DNA of 46,027 bases from a virus. Below are positions 18,663-28,424 of this stretch, in pieces. Each line of letters opens with the position of its first letter. Within the stretch, counting starts at the first letter, position 1. The stretch spans positions 1-46,027 of IMG/VR virus record IMGVR_UViG_3300008267_001029; one strand, 5' to 3'. The notes below the pieces were generated by a model, which saw nothing but the letters and a program-made list of their open reading frames with translations, had not been told where the DNA came from and did no database searches. Both the position numbers and the translations under genes were made by a program.

Positions 18663-19175
18663 ATGGTTATATTAGGATTAGACTCTTCAACGTCTGTCAC
18701 AGGATGGGCGTTTTCTGAAAATGGTAAGGTACTTGATGCTGGTTTTATTGATACAAAGAAATTTGAAACCACTAAGGAAAAAACTTATCATGTTATAGAA
18801 ACACTAGAAAAAAACAAGTTGATGAAACAAGTTGACCACATCAACTTGGAAGCTGCGTTGAGTGGTTTTGCCGGTGGATTTACATCACAACAAGTTATTA
18901 TAACATTAGCTAGACACAATGCCGTTTTTGCATATATTATAGAAGAACATTTCAAAGTGAAAGTCAATTTATTATCTGTAAATACCATGCGTAAACAATT
19001 GTTTGGTAAGTGTAGAATCAAGGGTGTCAAGTCAAAAGATTTTGTTAAGTTAGAGTTAGAACAATTAATTCCAGAGGTTAAAGATTTCTCCATATTGAAT
19101 AAAAAGGGTAACTGGGATGAAAAAAATGGTGATATGTACGATGGAATTGTTTGTTCGCTTTATAAAATAACTTGA
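18663..19175 (+). CDS. RuvC-like Holliday junction resolvase / RNase H-fold nuclease
   Basis: A 170-residue protein with an RNase H-like fold. It opens with the first strand and catalytic Asp (ILGLDSSTSVTGWAF, Asp6 or 7). The second acidic site is in HINLEAALSGF (Glu about 62). The last acidic residues are near the C terminus in KNGDMYDGIVCSL (Asp about 156 and 159). This layout and length match the poxvirus- and phage-type RuvC-like resolvases. It would cut branched DNA made by replication and recombination before packaging, doing the job of T4 endonuclease VII by a different fold. It precedes the primase and the gp46/47 fusion, which fits a recombination-dependent replication set. Confidence 0.75.
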   Translation: MVILGLDSSTSVTGWAFSENGKVLDAGFIDTKKFETTKEKTYHVIETLEKNKLMKQVDHINLEAALSGFAGGFTSQQVIITLARHNAVFAYIIEEHFKVKVNLLSVNTMRKQLFGKCRIKGVKSKDFVKLELEQLIPEVKDFSILNKKGNWDEKNGDMYDGIVCSLYKIT

Positions 19176-19213
19176 TCTTTAAAATATCCGTTGTATCATT
19201 ATGACGAGACGTT

Positions 19214-20110
19214 ATGTTAGAAATTTCCGTAATAGATACGCTTACAAAATTGTTCAAGCACAAACCATCCATACAAAAAGGTGGTGATGAAGCTCTATTT
19301 TTTTATAAAAGAAAACTGAATATTAATACCAATACTGGATATTATCATTGTTGGGTTTGTAATTTCAGCGGAAAGAGTTTTTCAACTCTCTTGAAGAAGA
19401 TCGGCGCTCCTAAAGAATATTTTGAGTTGCTTTGTAAACACAAAATTAAATATGATGCTTCAAAGAAGACCGAAATTAAGTTGATGTTGCCTGATGGATT
19501 TAAACCTCTTTATAAAGATAACTCTGATATAGAGTATAAGCACGCACTTGCATATTGTTTTAAACGAGGTTTAACTATTCATGAGATTGTAAGATATAAT
19601 ATCGGATATTGTTCAGATGGTAATTTCAGAAATAGAGTTGTTGTTCCATCATATGATGATGGTGGTAATTTAAACTTCTACTGCGGACGAGATTTTTACG
19701 AGAGTAAGATGAAGTATCGATTATGTGAGGCTACGAAAGATATTGTTGGATTTGAATTGTATACTGATTTTAATCAACCAGTAACTCTTGTGGAGGGTGT
19801 ATTTGATGCGTTTGCAGTAAAATACAACGCTGTTCCATTGTTTGGTAAGAACTTGTCCAATAAACTCAAGATCAAGTTGATGACTTATAGACCACCGAGG
19901 GTTAACGTGTTGCTCGATAATGATGCTCTGACATCCAGTTTTAGAATATGTGAATTTCTTTTACAAAATAATATTGATACATATTTGATTCGTTTAGAAG
20001 GAAAAGATCCGAATGAAATAGGACATAAAAAAACTTGGCAATTTATAGATAGTTGTGATAGACTTACAGAAAGTGAGTTATATAGTTTGAAGCTCAAAAA
20101 TATTTTATGA
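19214..20110 (+). CDS. DNA primase (gp61-like, TOPRIM) with an incomplete zinc finger
   Basis: A 298-residue primase. Cys46 and Cys49 (HCWVCNFSGKS) are the second half of the CHC2-type zinc finger. The TOPRIM catalytic core is clear: Glu194 and Asp198 in VEGVFDAFA, then DNDA around Asp235 and Asp237, then the GKDPNEIG turn. It would make RNA primers for lagging-strand synthesis. The expected first pair, a CPxC just before the Lys-rich KRKLNIN strand, is absent: residues 28-33 run LFFYKR where related primases have Phe-Cys-Pro-Phe-Cys-His-type sequence. So zinc binding may be lost, or a few codons were lost from the sequence. Start by ORF extent; no clear ribosome site. It overlaps the next gene by four bases (ATGA). 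Confidence 0.75.
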   Translation: MLEISVIDTLTKLFKHKPSIQKGGDEALFFYKRKLNINTNTGYYHCWVCNFSGKSFSTLLKKIGAPKEYFELLCKHKIKYDASKKTEIKLMLPDGFKPLYKDNSDIEYKHALAYCFKRGLTIHEIVRYNIGYCSDGNFRNRVVVPSYDDGGNLNFYCGRDFYESKMKYRLCEATKDIVGFELYTDFNQPVTLVEGVFDAFAVKYNAVPLFGKNLSNKLKIKLMTYRPPRVNVLLDNDALTSSFRICEFLLQNNIDTYLIRLEGKDPNEIGHKKTWQFIDSCDRLTESELYSLKLKNIL

Positions 20111-23100
20111 TAGTATTAAAAAATACCAACCAAAAGATCGATAATGTCGTTCATATCGCAGACATTCATATTCGTTTGACCAAGAGACATGACGAATATG
20201 TTTCTATTTTCCAGAAATTCTACGATTCTTTGGACAAAGTAAGAAAAGTAACCAATGCTGTATTGGTAGTTGCTGGAGATATATTTCACAATAAATCGGA
20301 TCTTAGTCCTGAATGTGTAAAAATCGGAAGTGACTTTTTAAAGAATTGTGCAGACCGAATTCCTACTATCTTAACTGCTGGAAATCATGATGCAACACTA
20401 GCCAACAAGGCCAGATTAGATTGTTTGACTCCCATCGTGGATAGTCTTAACCATCCCAATTTGTATTATCTAAAAGAATCCGATGTATTTCGTTATGAAA
20501 ATATTCTTTTCAATAATTTCAGTGTATTTGATGATCCCGAGAAATACTTGTTGTATGAAAAGATTGCGACAAAATATAAGAATGAAACCGATCACCACAT
20601 TGCATTGTTTCATGGTCCAGTAAACAGCGCTGTAACCGATGTTGGTTATACAGTTAGTAGTCGATCTATCACAAACGAGTTGTTTGATGGCCATCACATG
20701 GCTATGCTTGGTGATATTCATAAACATCAGATCCTTCAAGAGTTTGATGACGTTGATAATAAACCCATCATTGTGTATGCTGGTTCTATGATTCAACAAA
20801 ATCATGGTGAAGAAATCAAAGGACACGGATTTCTTCTATGGGATCTAAAGCGTAGAGTTTTTAAACACTATGAATTAATCAATGATTATGGTTTTTATAC
20901 GATTGAAATCAACAAGGGTAAGTTGGTAACTGATATTACTAATATTCCAAAGAAGGCTCGTATACGAACCATGTGTTATGAGTCTATTCCATCACAAGTA
21001 AAAGAAGTGATGAATGATTTGAAAGGTAAGTGTGATGTTATAGAAAGTACATTTATTCGTGTTGATGAACCAACAAATGATTTGACATTAAAGAATGGTC
21101 AGATCTTTGATATTCATAACATTTTTGATGTAGACTATCAAAACAAATTAATTGAAGATAACCTTATTCTTAAGAAGGTAGAGAAAAATCTTATCGAAAA
21201 AGTTAAGGATCTAAATAAGACTATAAACAATCAGATTCCGAAGGATAAAGCTCCTAAGAATATTAGATGGAAGCCTAAGACTTTTGAATTTGACAATATG
21301 TTTAGTTATGGTGAAGGCAATTACATTGATTTTACCAAATTAAAAGGAGCTATTGGATTGTTTGCACCAAACGCTAGCGGTAAGTCTAGTATCATGGATG
21401 CTTTGGCATTTTGTGTATTTGATAAGTTTAGTAAAGGATACAAAGCTTCTCATGTGTTGAATACTCAAAAGATGAGTTTCAAATGCAAATTTAATTTTGA
21501 AGTAAATGGCGTTGATTATTTTATTGAACGTGAAGGTGAAGCCGATAAAAAGGGAAACGTTAAAGTAAAGGTTAAGTTTTACAAAATTGAAAACGGAAAT
21601 GAGGTTCCATTAAACGGCGAAGCTCGTCGTAGCACCAACGATATTATTCGTGATTATGTTGGTACATACGAAGATTTTATTCTGACCGTTCTTAGTATAC
21701 AAAATAGTAAGGCTGGATCATTTATTGATCTTGGTCAGACTGAACGTAAAGATTTGTTGTGCCAATTCATGGGACTAAATGTTTTTGATCAATTGTATAC
21801 AATCGCCAATGAAAACTTTAAGGAAACCAATACTCTTTTGAAGAATGTTAGTAAAGATCAGTTAACAGAAACTCTACAAATGGTTTCTGGTAGTATTGAT
21901 CTAAATAACAGAAACATATTTCAATATAATCTGGATATCAAAGATCTTGAAGTCAAGAAAGAAGAACAAAATAATAAGTTATTAGAGTTGTCTAATGATA
22001 TAGTAAAGACCGCAACTTTTGATTTTGATATTACTAAATTGGAATCTGAAAAGACACAATTAGAATCTAAAATAGGCACATTCGAACGTGATATAAACGA
22101 AAAGAAGACTAAATTCTCTACAATTGAAGCTCAACTTTCAGATTTATCTTCTTCTCTAAAGAATTGTGAAAATATCGAAAATGATTATGATCAATATAAG
22201 ATTTGTAAGGATAACGAGTCCAAAAAGTCTTCTGAAATAGAAAAACTTAAAGTAGTAGTTAAAAACAAAATAGATAAGTTGAAGAAGTTGGAAGATCACA
22301 AGTATGATCCTAATTGTACATATTGCGTAAACAACGTCTTCGTAAAAGATGCTATTAAAACCAAGGAAGAACTTGAACTTGATAAAAACAATGGCAAACT
22401 ATTAGTAGAAGAATACAATATTATTAAATCTAAGTTGGATGTATTTGGAGATATTGAATCTCGTTATAAAGAATGTCAACGCATTGATGGTGAAATAGTT
22501 AAATTGGAAAAGGCTAAAGAAGTTTTGTCTACAGCAATATTACGTGATGAAAATTTCAAAATCCGATTACAAAATGATTTAAATGGAGTAATTCAAAACA
22601 TTGATACTTTTTATAAGAACAAAGATATCATTGAAAACAATTCTAAACTACTTGTTAGTGTTAATGAAGTAAAATCTATTGTTAAAAACATTGAATCAGA
22701 GATTAAATTGGTCAACAATAAATTGTTTAACTCGTCCACAGAAAGGGGTAAATTGGAATTACAGCACAAAACCACAACTGATCAGTTAAATAAGGTAAAG
22801 GAGTTGGAGGATTCATATGAAGCATATAAGTTATATACTGGTATAATCAGTAGAGATGGTATACCATATGAAATAATCACAAAAACTTTGCCTGAAATTG
22901 AGAAAGAAGTTAATAATATCCTACATCAATTGGTTGAATTTACTATATCCTTACAGACTGATGGTAAGAATATTATGACTAACATTGTTTATGATGATAA
23001 GCAATGGCCTCTTGAAATGGCTAGCGGTATGGAAAAGTTTATTTCTGGCTTAGCTATAAGAGTGTCACTTATTAATATTAGCAATCTACCAAGACCAAAT

Positions 23101-23295
23101 ATTATTTGTATCGATGAAGGATTTGGCTGTGCTGATAGTGATCACTTGGGTCAGATGGGTGCTTTGTTTAATTACTTGAAACACCAGTTTGATTTTATCT
23201 GGGTGATCAGTCATTTGGATCAGATGCGTGATATGGTTGATAACCAGATTGAAATAAAAAAAGAAGGTGGATATAGCAAAGTAGTATATAAATAA
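20107..23295 (+). CDS. gp47-gp46: Single-chain recombination nuclease: gp47 (Mre11/SbcD) fused to gp46 (Rad50/SbcC)
   Basis: A 1062-residue fusion. Residues 1-340 carry the calcineurin-type nuclease motifs of Mre11 in order: DIH (19-21), GDIFH (57-61), GNHD (92-95), FHG (168-170) and GDIHKH (202-207). Residues about 390-1062 are the Rad50 ATPase: Walker A PNASGKSS (421-428), long coiled coils, a CxxC zinc hook (Cys737 and Cys740), a signature-like ASGMEKF about residue 975, Walker B ICIDEG (Asp1003, Glu1004) and a switch-type His in VISHLD. In T4 these are two adjacent genes working as a complex for DNA end resection. Here both are joined by a short linker at about 345-390. No frameshift is seen at the joint. 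Confidence 0.9.
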   Translation: MIVLKNTNQKIDNVVHIADIHIRLTKRHDEYVSIFQKFYDSLDKVRKVTNAVLVVAGDIFHNKSDLSPECVKIGSDFLKNCADRIPTILTAGNHDATLANKARLDCLTPIVDSLNHPNLYYLKESDVFRYENILFNNFSVFDDPEKYLLYEKIATKYKNETDHHIALFHGPVNSAVTDVGYTVSSRSITNELFDGHHMAMLGDIHKHQILQEFDDVDNKPIIVYAGSMIQQNHGEEIKGHGFLLWDLKRRVFKHYELINDYGFYTIEINKGKLVTDITNIPKKARIRTMCYESIPSQVKEVMNDLKGKCDVIESTFIRVDEPTNDLTLKNGQIFDIHNIFDVDYQNKLIEDNLILKKVEKNLIEKVKDLNKTINNQIPKDKAPKNIRWKPKTFEFDNMFSYGEGNYIDFTKLKGAIGLFAPNASGKSSIMDALAFCVFDKFSKGYKASHVLNTQKMSFKCKFNFEVNGVDYFIEREGEADKKGNVKVKVKFYKIENGNEVPLNGEARRSTNDIIRDYVGTYEDFILTVLSIQNSKAGSFIDLGQTERKDLLCQFMGLNVFDQLYTIANENFKETNTLLKNVSKDQLTETLQMVSGSIDLNNRNIFQYNLDIKDLEVKKEEQNNKLLELSNDIVKTATFDFDITKLESEKTQLESKIGTFERDINEKKTKFSTIEAQLSDLSSSLKNCENIENDYDQYKICKDNESKKSSEIEKLKVVVKNKIDKLKKLEDHKYDPNCTYCVNNVFVKDAIKTKEELELDKNNGKLLVEEYNIIKSKLDVFGDIESRYKECQRIDGEIVKLEKAKEVLSTAILRDENFKIRLQNDLNGVIQNIDTFYKNKDIIENNSKLLVSVNEVKSIVKNIESEIKLVNNKLFNSSTERGKLELQHKTTTDQLNKVKELEDSYEAYKLYTGIISRDGIPYEIITKTLPEIEKEVNNILHQLVEFTISLQTDGKNIMTNIVYDDKQWPLEMASGMEKFISGLAIRVSLINISNLPRPNIICIDEGFGCADSDHLGQMGALFNYLKHQFDFIWVISHLDQMRDMVDNQIEIKKEGGYSKVVYK

Positions 23296-23296
23296 T

Positions 23297-24268
23297 ATGC
23301 AAATCACAGACACACTCACCATAGAAAATAAAACACTAAATTTTACAATAGCAGAAGATGGTGAGTGTGTCTTTTTCAAAGATTTTGGAATTGACGTAGA
23401 CTATCTTATTATAGTAAAGAGTTTAGATACAGATTTAACAACTAATATTTTAAATGTTAAAATGTCTTCTGAACACAACATTTGGAAATATGGATGGCCT
23501 ATTAATGTGACTGAAGCTGGTGATAATCATCCAGGTATCCGATTTGATATACATAACGTTAATGGTGATTTAATTCTCAAAAAGACATATAGATTTAATA
23601 CAACTCAGTTTAATATCAAATTAAAGTCAAATCCATATGATGTTACATATCATCCATTTATAACATTTTTATATAATAATAAGTTTAAGTCATTATGCAA
23701 TCTTAATGAAAACGATGTTGTATATGATTTGGGTGCTAACATAGGTGCGTTTTCTTTGTTTTGTTCTAATCAAGATGTTCGAAAAATATATTCATTTGAA
23801 CCAAATAAAAATATATTTGACTATCTCAAATACAATTGTGAGAAATATTGTAACAATGTAACTTTGTTTAAAAAGGCTATATCCAATGACTTTAAGCGTG
23901 TTTCGTTTGGTAATAATGAAGGTACATTAGATGTTGGGTCTGTGGCGTGTTCTATTGTTGATAATGGTGGCATGGATGTGGTATCTGCTATTAATTTGGA
24001 GACGTTTGCGTATATAAATGATCTTGAACTACCTACATTTCTTAAAGTAGATATAGAAGGATCTGAATATAATTTTTTTGAATCTATTACTAATGATTTT
24101 ATTAAAAATTGTCACACTATATTTTTAGAATTTCACAATAGAGATGAACGACTAAATAAAATTATAGATAGGCTTACAAAATTAAATTACAAAATGTCAT
24201 TTTACGAAGATTCTGATTATGTATTAAAGCAATCTATGGGTACTATATTTTTTATCAAACAACTATGA
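23297..24268 (+). CDS. FkbM-family SAM-dependent methyltransferase with N-terminal beta domain
   Basis: A 323-residue protein. Residues 1-125 are a beta-rich domain of unknown type (contains NIWKYGWPINV). Residues 135-323 are an FkbM-type methyltransferase: SAM motif VVYDLGANIGAF (141-152), the acidic strand end FEPN (167-170), and KVDIEGSEYNFF (250-261). FkbM enzymes usually methylate sugar hydroxyl groups. It starts 1 base after the nuclease stop and overlaps the next gene by four bases (ATGA), opening the sugar-modification cassette. The substrate is not shown by sequence; an O-methylated glycan is the natural inference. Confidence 0.82.
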   Translation: MQITDTLTIENKTLNFTIAEDGECVFFKDFGIDVDYLIIVKSLDTDLTTNILNVKMSSEHNIWKYGWPINVTEAGDNHPGIRFDIHNVNGDLILKKTYRFNTTQFNIKLKSNPYDVTYHPFITFLYNNKFKSLCNLNENDVVYDLGANIGAFSLFCSNQDVRKIYSFEPNKNIFDYLKYNCEKYCNNVTLFKKAISNDFKRVSFGNNEGTLDVGSVACSIVDNGGMDVVSAINLETFAYINDLELPTFLKVDIEGSEYNFFESITNDFIKNCHTIFLEFHNRDERLNKIIDRLTKLNYKMSFYEDSDYVLKQSMGTIFFIKQL

Positions 24269-26277
24269 AGAAGTTATTATTTGTCGCACCACATTTGTCA
24301 ACAGGTGGCCTACCACAATTTCTGCTTAAAAAGATTAAGTCTTTAATTAAAGACTATGATGTACACTGCATTGAATATGCAGATGTTACAGGCGGACAGT
24401 TTGTGGTACAACGTGATCAGATTAAAAATATCTGTGCTGCTAGGTTTTACACGTTATATGACAACAAGGAAGAAATATTAACAATTATCAACAAAATAAA
24501 TCCGGACATTATACACTTTGAAGAAATGCCCGAGTATTTCATGGATATGTCTCTTGCGTCTAAGATTTATGATAAGGATAGAAAATATTTTATTGTAGAA
24601 ACATCACACGATAGCAGTTTCAATTCTGATAATAAACGAGTTTTGCCTGATCAATTTCTTTTTGTTAGCAAGTTTCAAGAACAAAATGTAAAGAAACTTC
24701 CGGTTAATTCTAGAGTGATAGAATATCCGGTAGAAGTAAAAATTCGTAAGAATCGTGAACTGGGTCTTAAGGAGTTGGGTTTAGATCCTAGTAAAAGACA
24801 CGTAATGCATGTTGGTTTATTTACGCCACGTAAAAATCAAAAAGAATTTATAGATTATGCCAAAGCAATGGAATACGAGAATGTTCAGTTTCATTGTATT
24901 GGAAATATGGCTGATAACTTTAAGTTTTATTGGGAACCATTGATTAATGACTTACCAAGTAATGTAAAAGTTTGGGGTGAACGAAAAGACGTACATAACT
25001 TTTATAGTTGTATGGATTTGTTCTTATTTACTAGCAGAGGTCATGCAAACGATAAAGAAACAGCACCAATTGTTATTAAAGAGGCTATTTCTTATAATAT
25101 GGCGAGTTTATTTTATAATTTACCCGTTTATTTAAACAGATATTCTTGTTATGAAAATGTGTCTTATTTAGATGAAGTAAATTTTGAAAAAAATGTTCAA
25201 TCGATTCGTGATAGATTGTCGGGAGTTAAACCATCATACAAAGAAGATGATAAAGATTTCATTGCTGTTATATCAACACATCCAAACTATAAAATAGTTG
25301 AAGAAACAACAATCAAAGCTGTAAAACAAATTAAAAAAGCTGGAGTCAAAGTAATTTTGACATCACACTATCCTGTTAGTAATGATTTACAAACGTTAGT
25401 AGATTATTGTATTTATGATAAAAATAATCCAATGATTACGCACAACTTTTATGAAAATTGGTCGTTTATAAATCAATTTCATGATATAAGAGTACATTTA
25501 CCATCGTGTAGGGCTAATTTATATCATGGGGTAGGAGTTGCATTAAATTATTACAATGGAATATCTTTGGCTAAAACATTAGGATATAAAAACGTGTTTG
25601 CATTTAACTATGATGTTGTAATATCCGAAAAAGATTTTCTAAAATTAGAATATATAAAAAATTTAATGAAAACTAAAAAAGGTTTCTTTTTCTACGACAA
25701 AGCATTAGAAGGGGATACATTTAAAACAGTGTTTCATGCTATTAATACAGAATTTTATTTGGAAAATTTTGAATATTTTACACAAAGTTCATATGAAAAG
25801 TTTGTTAAAGAAAAAAATATATCAAATGGACTTGAACAATTTTATTATAATAGATTATTAGATTTTAAGAACGATCTATACATCGATTATTCAAACAATG
25901 AAGAGTCATTTTTTAATAATAGTGAAATTAATATGTTCTCTATGTGTGAATACCTATCGGTATTACCGATGACAAACAATCCAAATAAGTTTGTATGCAT
26001 AAGCAGTTTTAATAATAAAGTTGATAAAAAATATAATAGAATTATTGTATATAAAAATGATGTGATGATTCATAAACAAGAAAAAGAGATAGTATCTGAT
26101 GGTTGGTGGCATATTGAAGTTGACTTTGAACCAAATAATGAATATAAAGTAGTAAATACTTTACACGAATCAAATAAACTTGAAACATCATGCTCGGAAA
26201 CTATTTTAAAAGAAATTACGCATGTATTTTCTAAACTAGAAGACTTAAAAAACAACGGACATTTTACTGCTAAATAA
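24265..26277 (+). CDS. Two-domain glycosyltransferase (GT-B GT4-like plus GT-A-like domain)
   Basis: A 670-residue protein. Residues 1-320 are GT-B/GT4-like: N-terminal LLFVAPHLSTGGLPQFL with the Gly-Gly loop, VMHVGLFTPRKNQKEF (about 180-195), and the acceptor-side acidic motif region ETAPIVIKEAISYN (about 267-280). Residues about 345-560 look like a second, GT-A-like transferase: it starts IAVISTHPNYKIVEETTIKA and has FAFNYDVVIS (about 446-455), where the metal-binding acidic motif would lie. Residues about 565-670 are a small beta domain with SDGWWHIEVDF. Two transferases in one chain could add two sugars in turn. Donor and acceptor are unknown. The GT-A reading is weaker than the GT4 one. 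Confidence 0.72.
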   Translation: MKKLLFVAPHLSTGGLPQFLLKKIKSLIKDYDVHCIEYADVTGGQFVVQRDQIKNICAARFYTLYDNKEEILTIINKINPDIIHFEEMPEYFMDMSLASKIYDKDRKYFIVETSHDSSFNSDNKRVLPDQFLFVSKFQEQNVKKLPVNSRVIEYPVEVKIRKNRELGLKELGLDPSKRHVMHVGLFTPRKNQKEFIDYAKAMEYENVQFHCIGNMADNFKFYWEPLINDLPSNVKVWGERKDVHNFYSCMDLFLFTSRGHANDKETAPIVIKEAISYNMASLFYNLPVYLNRYSCYENVSYLDEVNFEKNVQSIRDRLSGVKPSYKEDDKDFIAVISTHPNYKIVEETTIKAVKQIKKAGVKVILTSHYPVSNDLQTLVDYCIYDKNNPMITHNFYENWSFINQFHDIRVHLPSCRANLYHGVGVALNYYNGISLAKTLGYKNVFAFNYDVVISEKDFLKLEYIKNLMKTKKGFFFYDKALEGDTFKTVFHAINTEFYLENFEYFTQSSYEKFVKEKNISNGLEQFYYNRLLDFKNDLYIDYSNNEESFFNNSEINMFSMCEYLSVLPMTNNPNKFVCISSFNNKVDKKYNRIIVYKNDVMIHKQEKEIVSDGWWHIEVDFEPNNEYKVVNTLHESNKLETSCSETILKEITHVFSKLEDLKNNGHFTAK

Positions 26278-26279
26278 CT

Positions 26280-28424
26280 ATGAAAATAATGCAAGTACAT
26301 TTAGGATTGTTACCAATTCCACCAAATGGTTGGGGTGCTATTGAAAAAATAATTTGGGATTATTATCTTCAATTAAATAAAAAGGGATTAGAGTGTGAGA
26401 TCAAATATCTTAATGATATAAGTTATAATGATAATACTATAGTTCATGTGCATGTAGCTAATTTAGCTAATGAATGTTATAAACGAGGCATTCCTTATAT
26501 ATTTACTCTACATGATCATCATGCATACTTGTATGGCAAAGACTCAAATGTCTTCAAAGAAAATTTACAAGCTATTGAGAATAGTGTTATATCTACATGT
26601 CCAGCAAAATATTTGGTTGATTATTTTGGTAGTAAAAAACTACGTTATTTTTCTCATGCGGTAAATACAGATATATTTAAACATAAAGAATATATTAAGG
26701 ATAACAACAAATTATTATGTGTTGCAAATAATGGTTATGCCAATAATCAATCATATGATAGAAAAGGTTTTACATTTGCAATTCAAGCTGCAAAAGAATT
26801 AAATTTACCAATTACAATTGCAGGTCCAAGTAATAATAAGAAATTTTTTGAAACATTAGATTCTTCGTTAAGTGAGTATGAAAAATTAACGAAAATTTTT
26901 GATTTAGACGAAGATGGTTTAATTGAGTTATATAACAAACATAGTATCTTTATTCACGCATCTGAATTAGAAGCTGGACATCCAAACTTAACTCTACTAG
27001 AAGCGATGTCAAGTGGTCTTCCTGTAATTGGAACTTTTGAAAATAAAAACTATGATGGCATGATTGTGGTTGAACGAAATGTTCAACAAATCAAAGAAGG
27101 TATAACCGATGTATTAAATAATTATGATAAATACAAAACAAACGCGTTAAATGCGGCTAAAAATAATTCTTATAATAAACGTGTAGATGAACTTATTGAA
27201 TTATATAGTGAATATACAAATAAATTATTCGCTAGTAAATTTGACATCGTGTATAACAATTTAGTTAAAAATAAAAATAAACCTATTTTAAAGACTGAGG
27301 TTTATTATTCATTTAATGATAATGCGTTTGTAGAAATAAAAAATTCTGAGAATATAGACGAAACTTTTGAAGTATCATTCAAAAATAGAATAACAAATCA
27401 GATACTATATAGCACAACGCTTAAAAATGGTTGGTGGGGAAGATGTGATTATTCGTACTATATACCATATAACTTAACAATTAAAAGTAATTTAACAGGT
27501 AAAACAATATTAGATTATGATTTGGATTTGACGGGGAAAAATGTTTTAATTCAGTATGATACACCAGCGCTGGGTGATCAATTATCTTGGATTCCGGTGG
27601 CCGATCAGTTTAGAAGAAAACATAATTGTAATCTATACGTCAAAATTCCAAATTTGATAGAATGTTTTAAAAAGAAGTATAAAAATATTACATTTTTAAA
27701 TATGGATGAATCTATACCAGACTTATTTGCTACATATAAGCCTGGGTGGTATGTAGATAATCAATCTATAAATGAAAAAAGATGTGTGAATGATGTTCGT
27801 AAACAACCTCTTCAAAAAGTAGCATCAGATTATTTGGGATTACCTTATTTTCCAGAACGTCCTTTGTTAGATTTTGAATTAAAAGCCTCCCCATATAAAA
27901 AACCAACAGTAACTATTGCCACACAAAGTACATCTCAATGTAAGTATTGGAATCATAAGGGAGGTTGGGATGTTGTGATAAAATACTTAAATGAAAAAGG
28001 ATTTGATGTAGCTTGTATAGATAGAAACTATAGCTGGGGTAATGGTGATAATATGAATGTTATGCCATCTAACGCAATAAATCTTACAGGTGATATGCCA
28101 TTAACCGAACGTATGAATCAAATTTATCATAGTAAATTTTTTATAGGTTTACCATCCGGATTATCTTGGTTATCATGGGCAATCGAAAAACCAACAATTA
28201 TGATAAGCGGATTTTCGTATGATTATACTGAATTTGATACTCAATACAGAGTTCAAAATAAAAATGTATGTATCGGATGTTGGAATGATAATTATTTTGA
28301 CAGAGGTAATTGGATGTGGTGTCCAAAATCCGAAAAAAAGGAAATATTTGAATGCACCAAATCTATTACTCCACAAATGGTTATAGAAACAATTGATCGT
28401 TTAATTAAAGATAATAATTTATGA
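26280..28424 (+). CDS. GT4 glycosyltransferase fused to an autotransporter-heptosyltransferase (BAHT/TibC-like) domain
   Basis: A 714-residue fusion. Residues 1-320 are GT4-like (LLPIPPNGWGAIEKI, then ELEAGHPNLTLLEAMSSGLPV with the donor-binding Glu). Residues about 335-420 are a beta domain with KNGWWGRCDY. Residues about 420-714 read as the bacterial autotransporter heptosyltransferase family: IQYDTPALGDQLSWIPV, SKFFIGLPSGLSWLSWA, PTIMISGFS, TQYRVQNKNVC, and the four-cysteine iron finger Cys664, Cys667, Cys681 and Cys692 (CIGCW, WMWCP, FECTKSI). In TibC the family moves heptose from an ADP- or GDP-heptose onto Ser of beta-solenoid adhesins. Presence in a phage, and fused to a GT4, is unusual. 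The acceptor here is unknown. Confidence 0.82.
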   Translation: MKIMQVHLGLLPIPPNGWGAIEKIIWDYYLQLNKKGLECEIKYLNDISYNDNTIVHVHVANLANECYKRGIPYIFTLHDHHAYLYGKDSNVFKENLQAIENSVISTCPAKYLVDYFGSKKLRYFSHAVNTDIFKHKEYIKDNNKLLCVANNGYANNQSYDRKGFTFAIQAAKELNLPITIAGPSNNKKFFETLDSSLSEYEKLTKIFDLDEDGLIELYNKHSIFIHASELEAGHPNLTLLEAMSSGLPVIGTFENKNYDGMIVVERNVQQIKEGITDVLNNYDKYKTNALNAAKNNSYNKRVDELIELYSEYTNKLFASKFDIVYNNLVKNKNKPILKTEVYYSFNDNAFVEIKNSENIDETFEVSFKNRITNQILYSTTLKNGWWGRCDYSYYIPYNLTIKSNLTGKTILDYDLDLTGKNVLIQYDTPALGDQLSWIPVADQFRRKHNCNLYVKIPNLIECFKKKYKNITFLNMDESIPDLFATYKPGWYVDNQSINEKRCVNDVRKQPLQKVASDYLGLPYFPERPLLDFELKASPYKKPTVTIATQSTSQCKYWNHKGGWDVVIKYLNEKGFDVACIDRNYSWGNGDNMNVMPSNAINLTGDMPLTERMNQIYHSKFFIGLPSGLSWLSWAIEKPTIMISGFSYDYTEFDTQYRVQNKNVCIGCWNDNYFDRGNWMWCPKSEKKEIFECTKSITPQMVIETIDRLIKDNNL

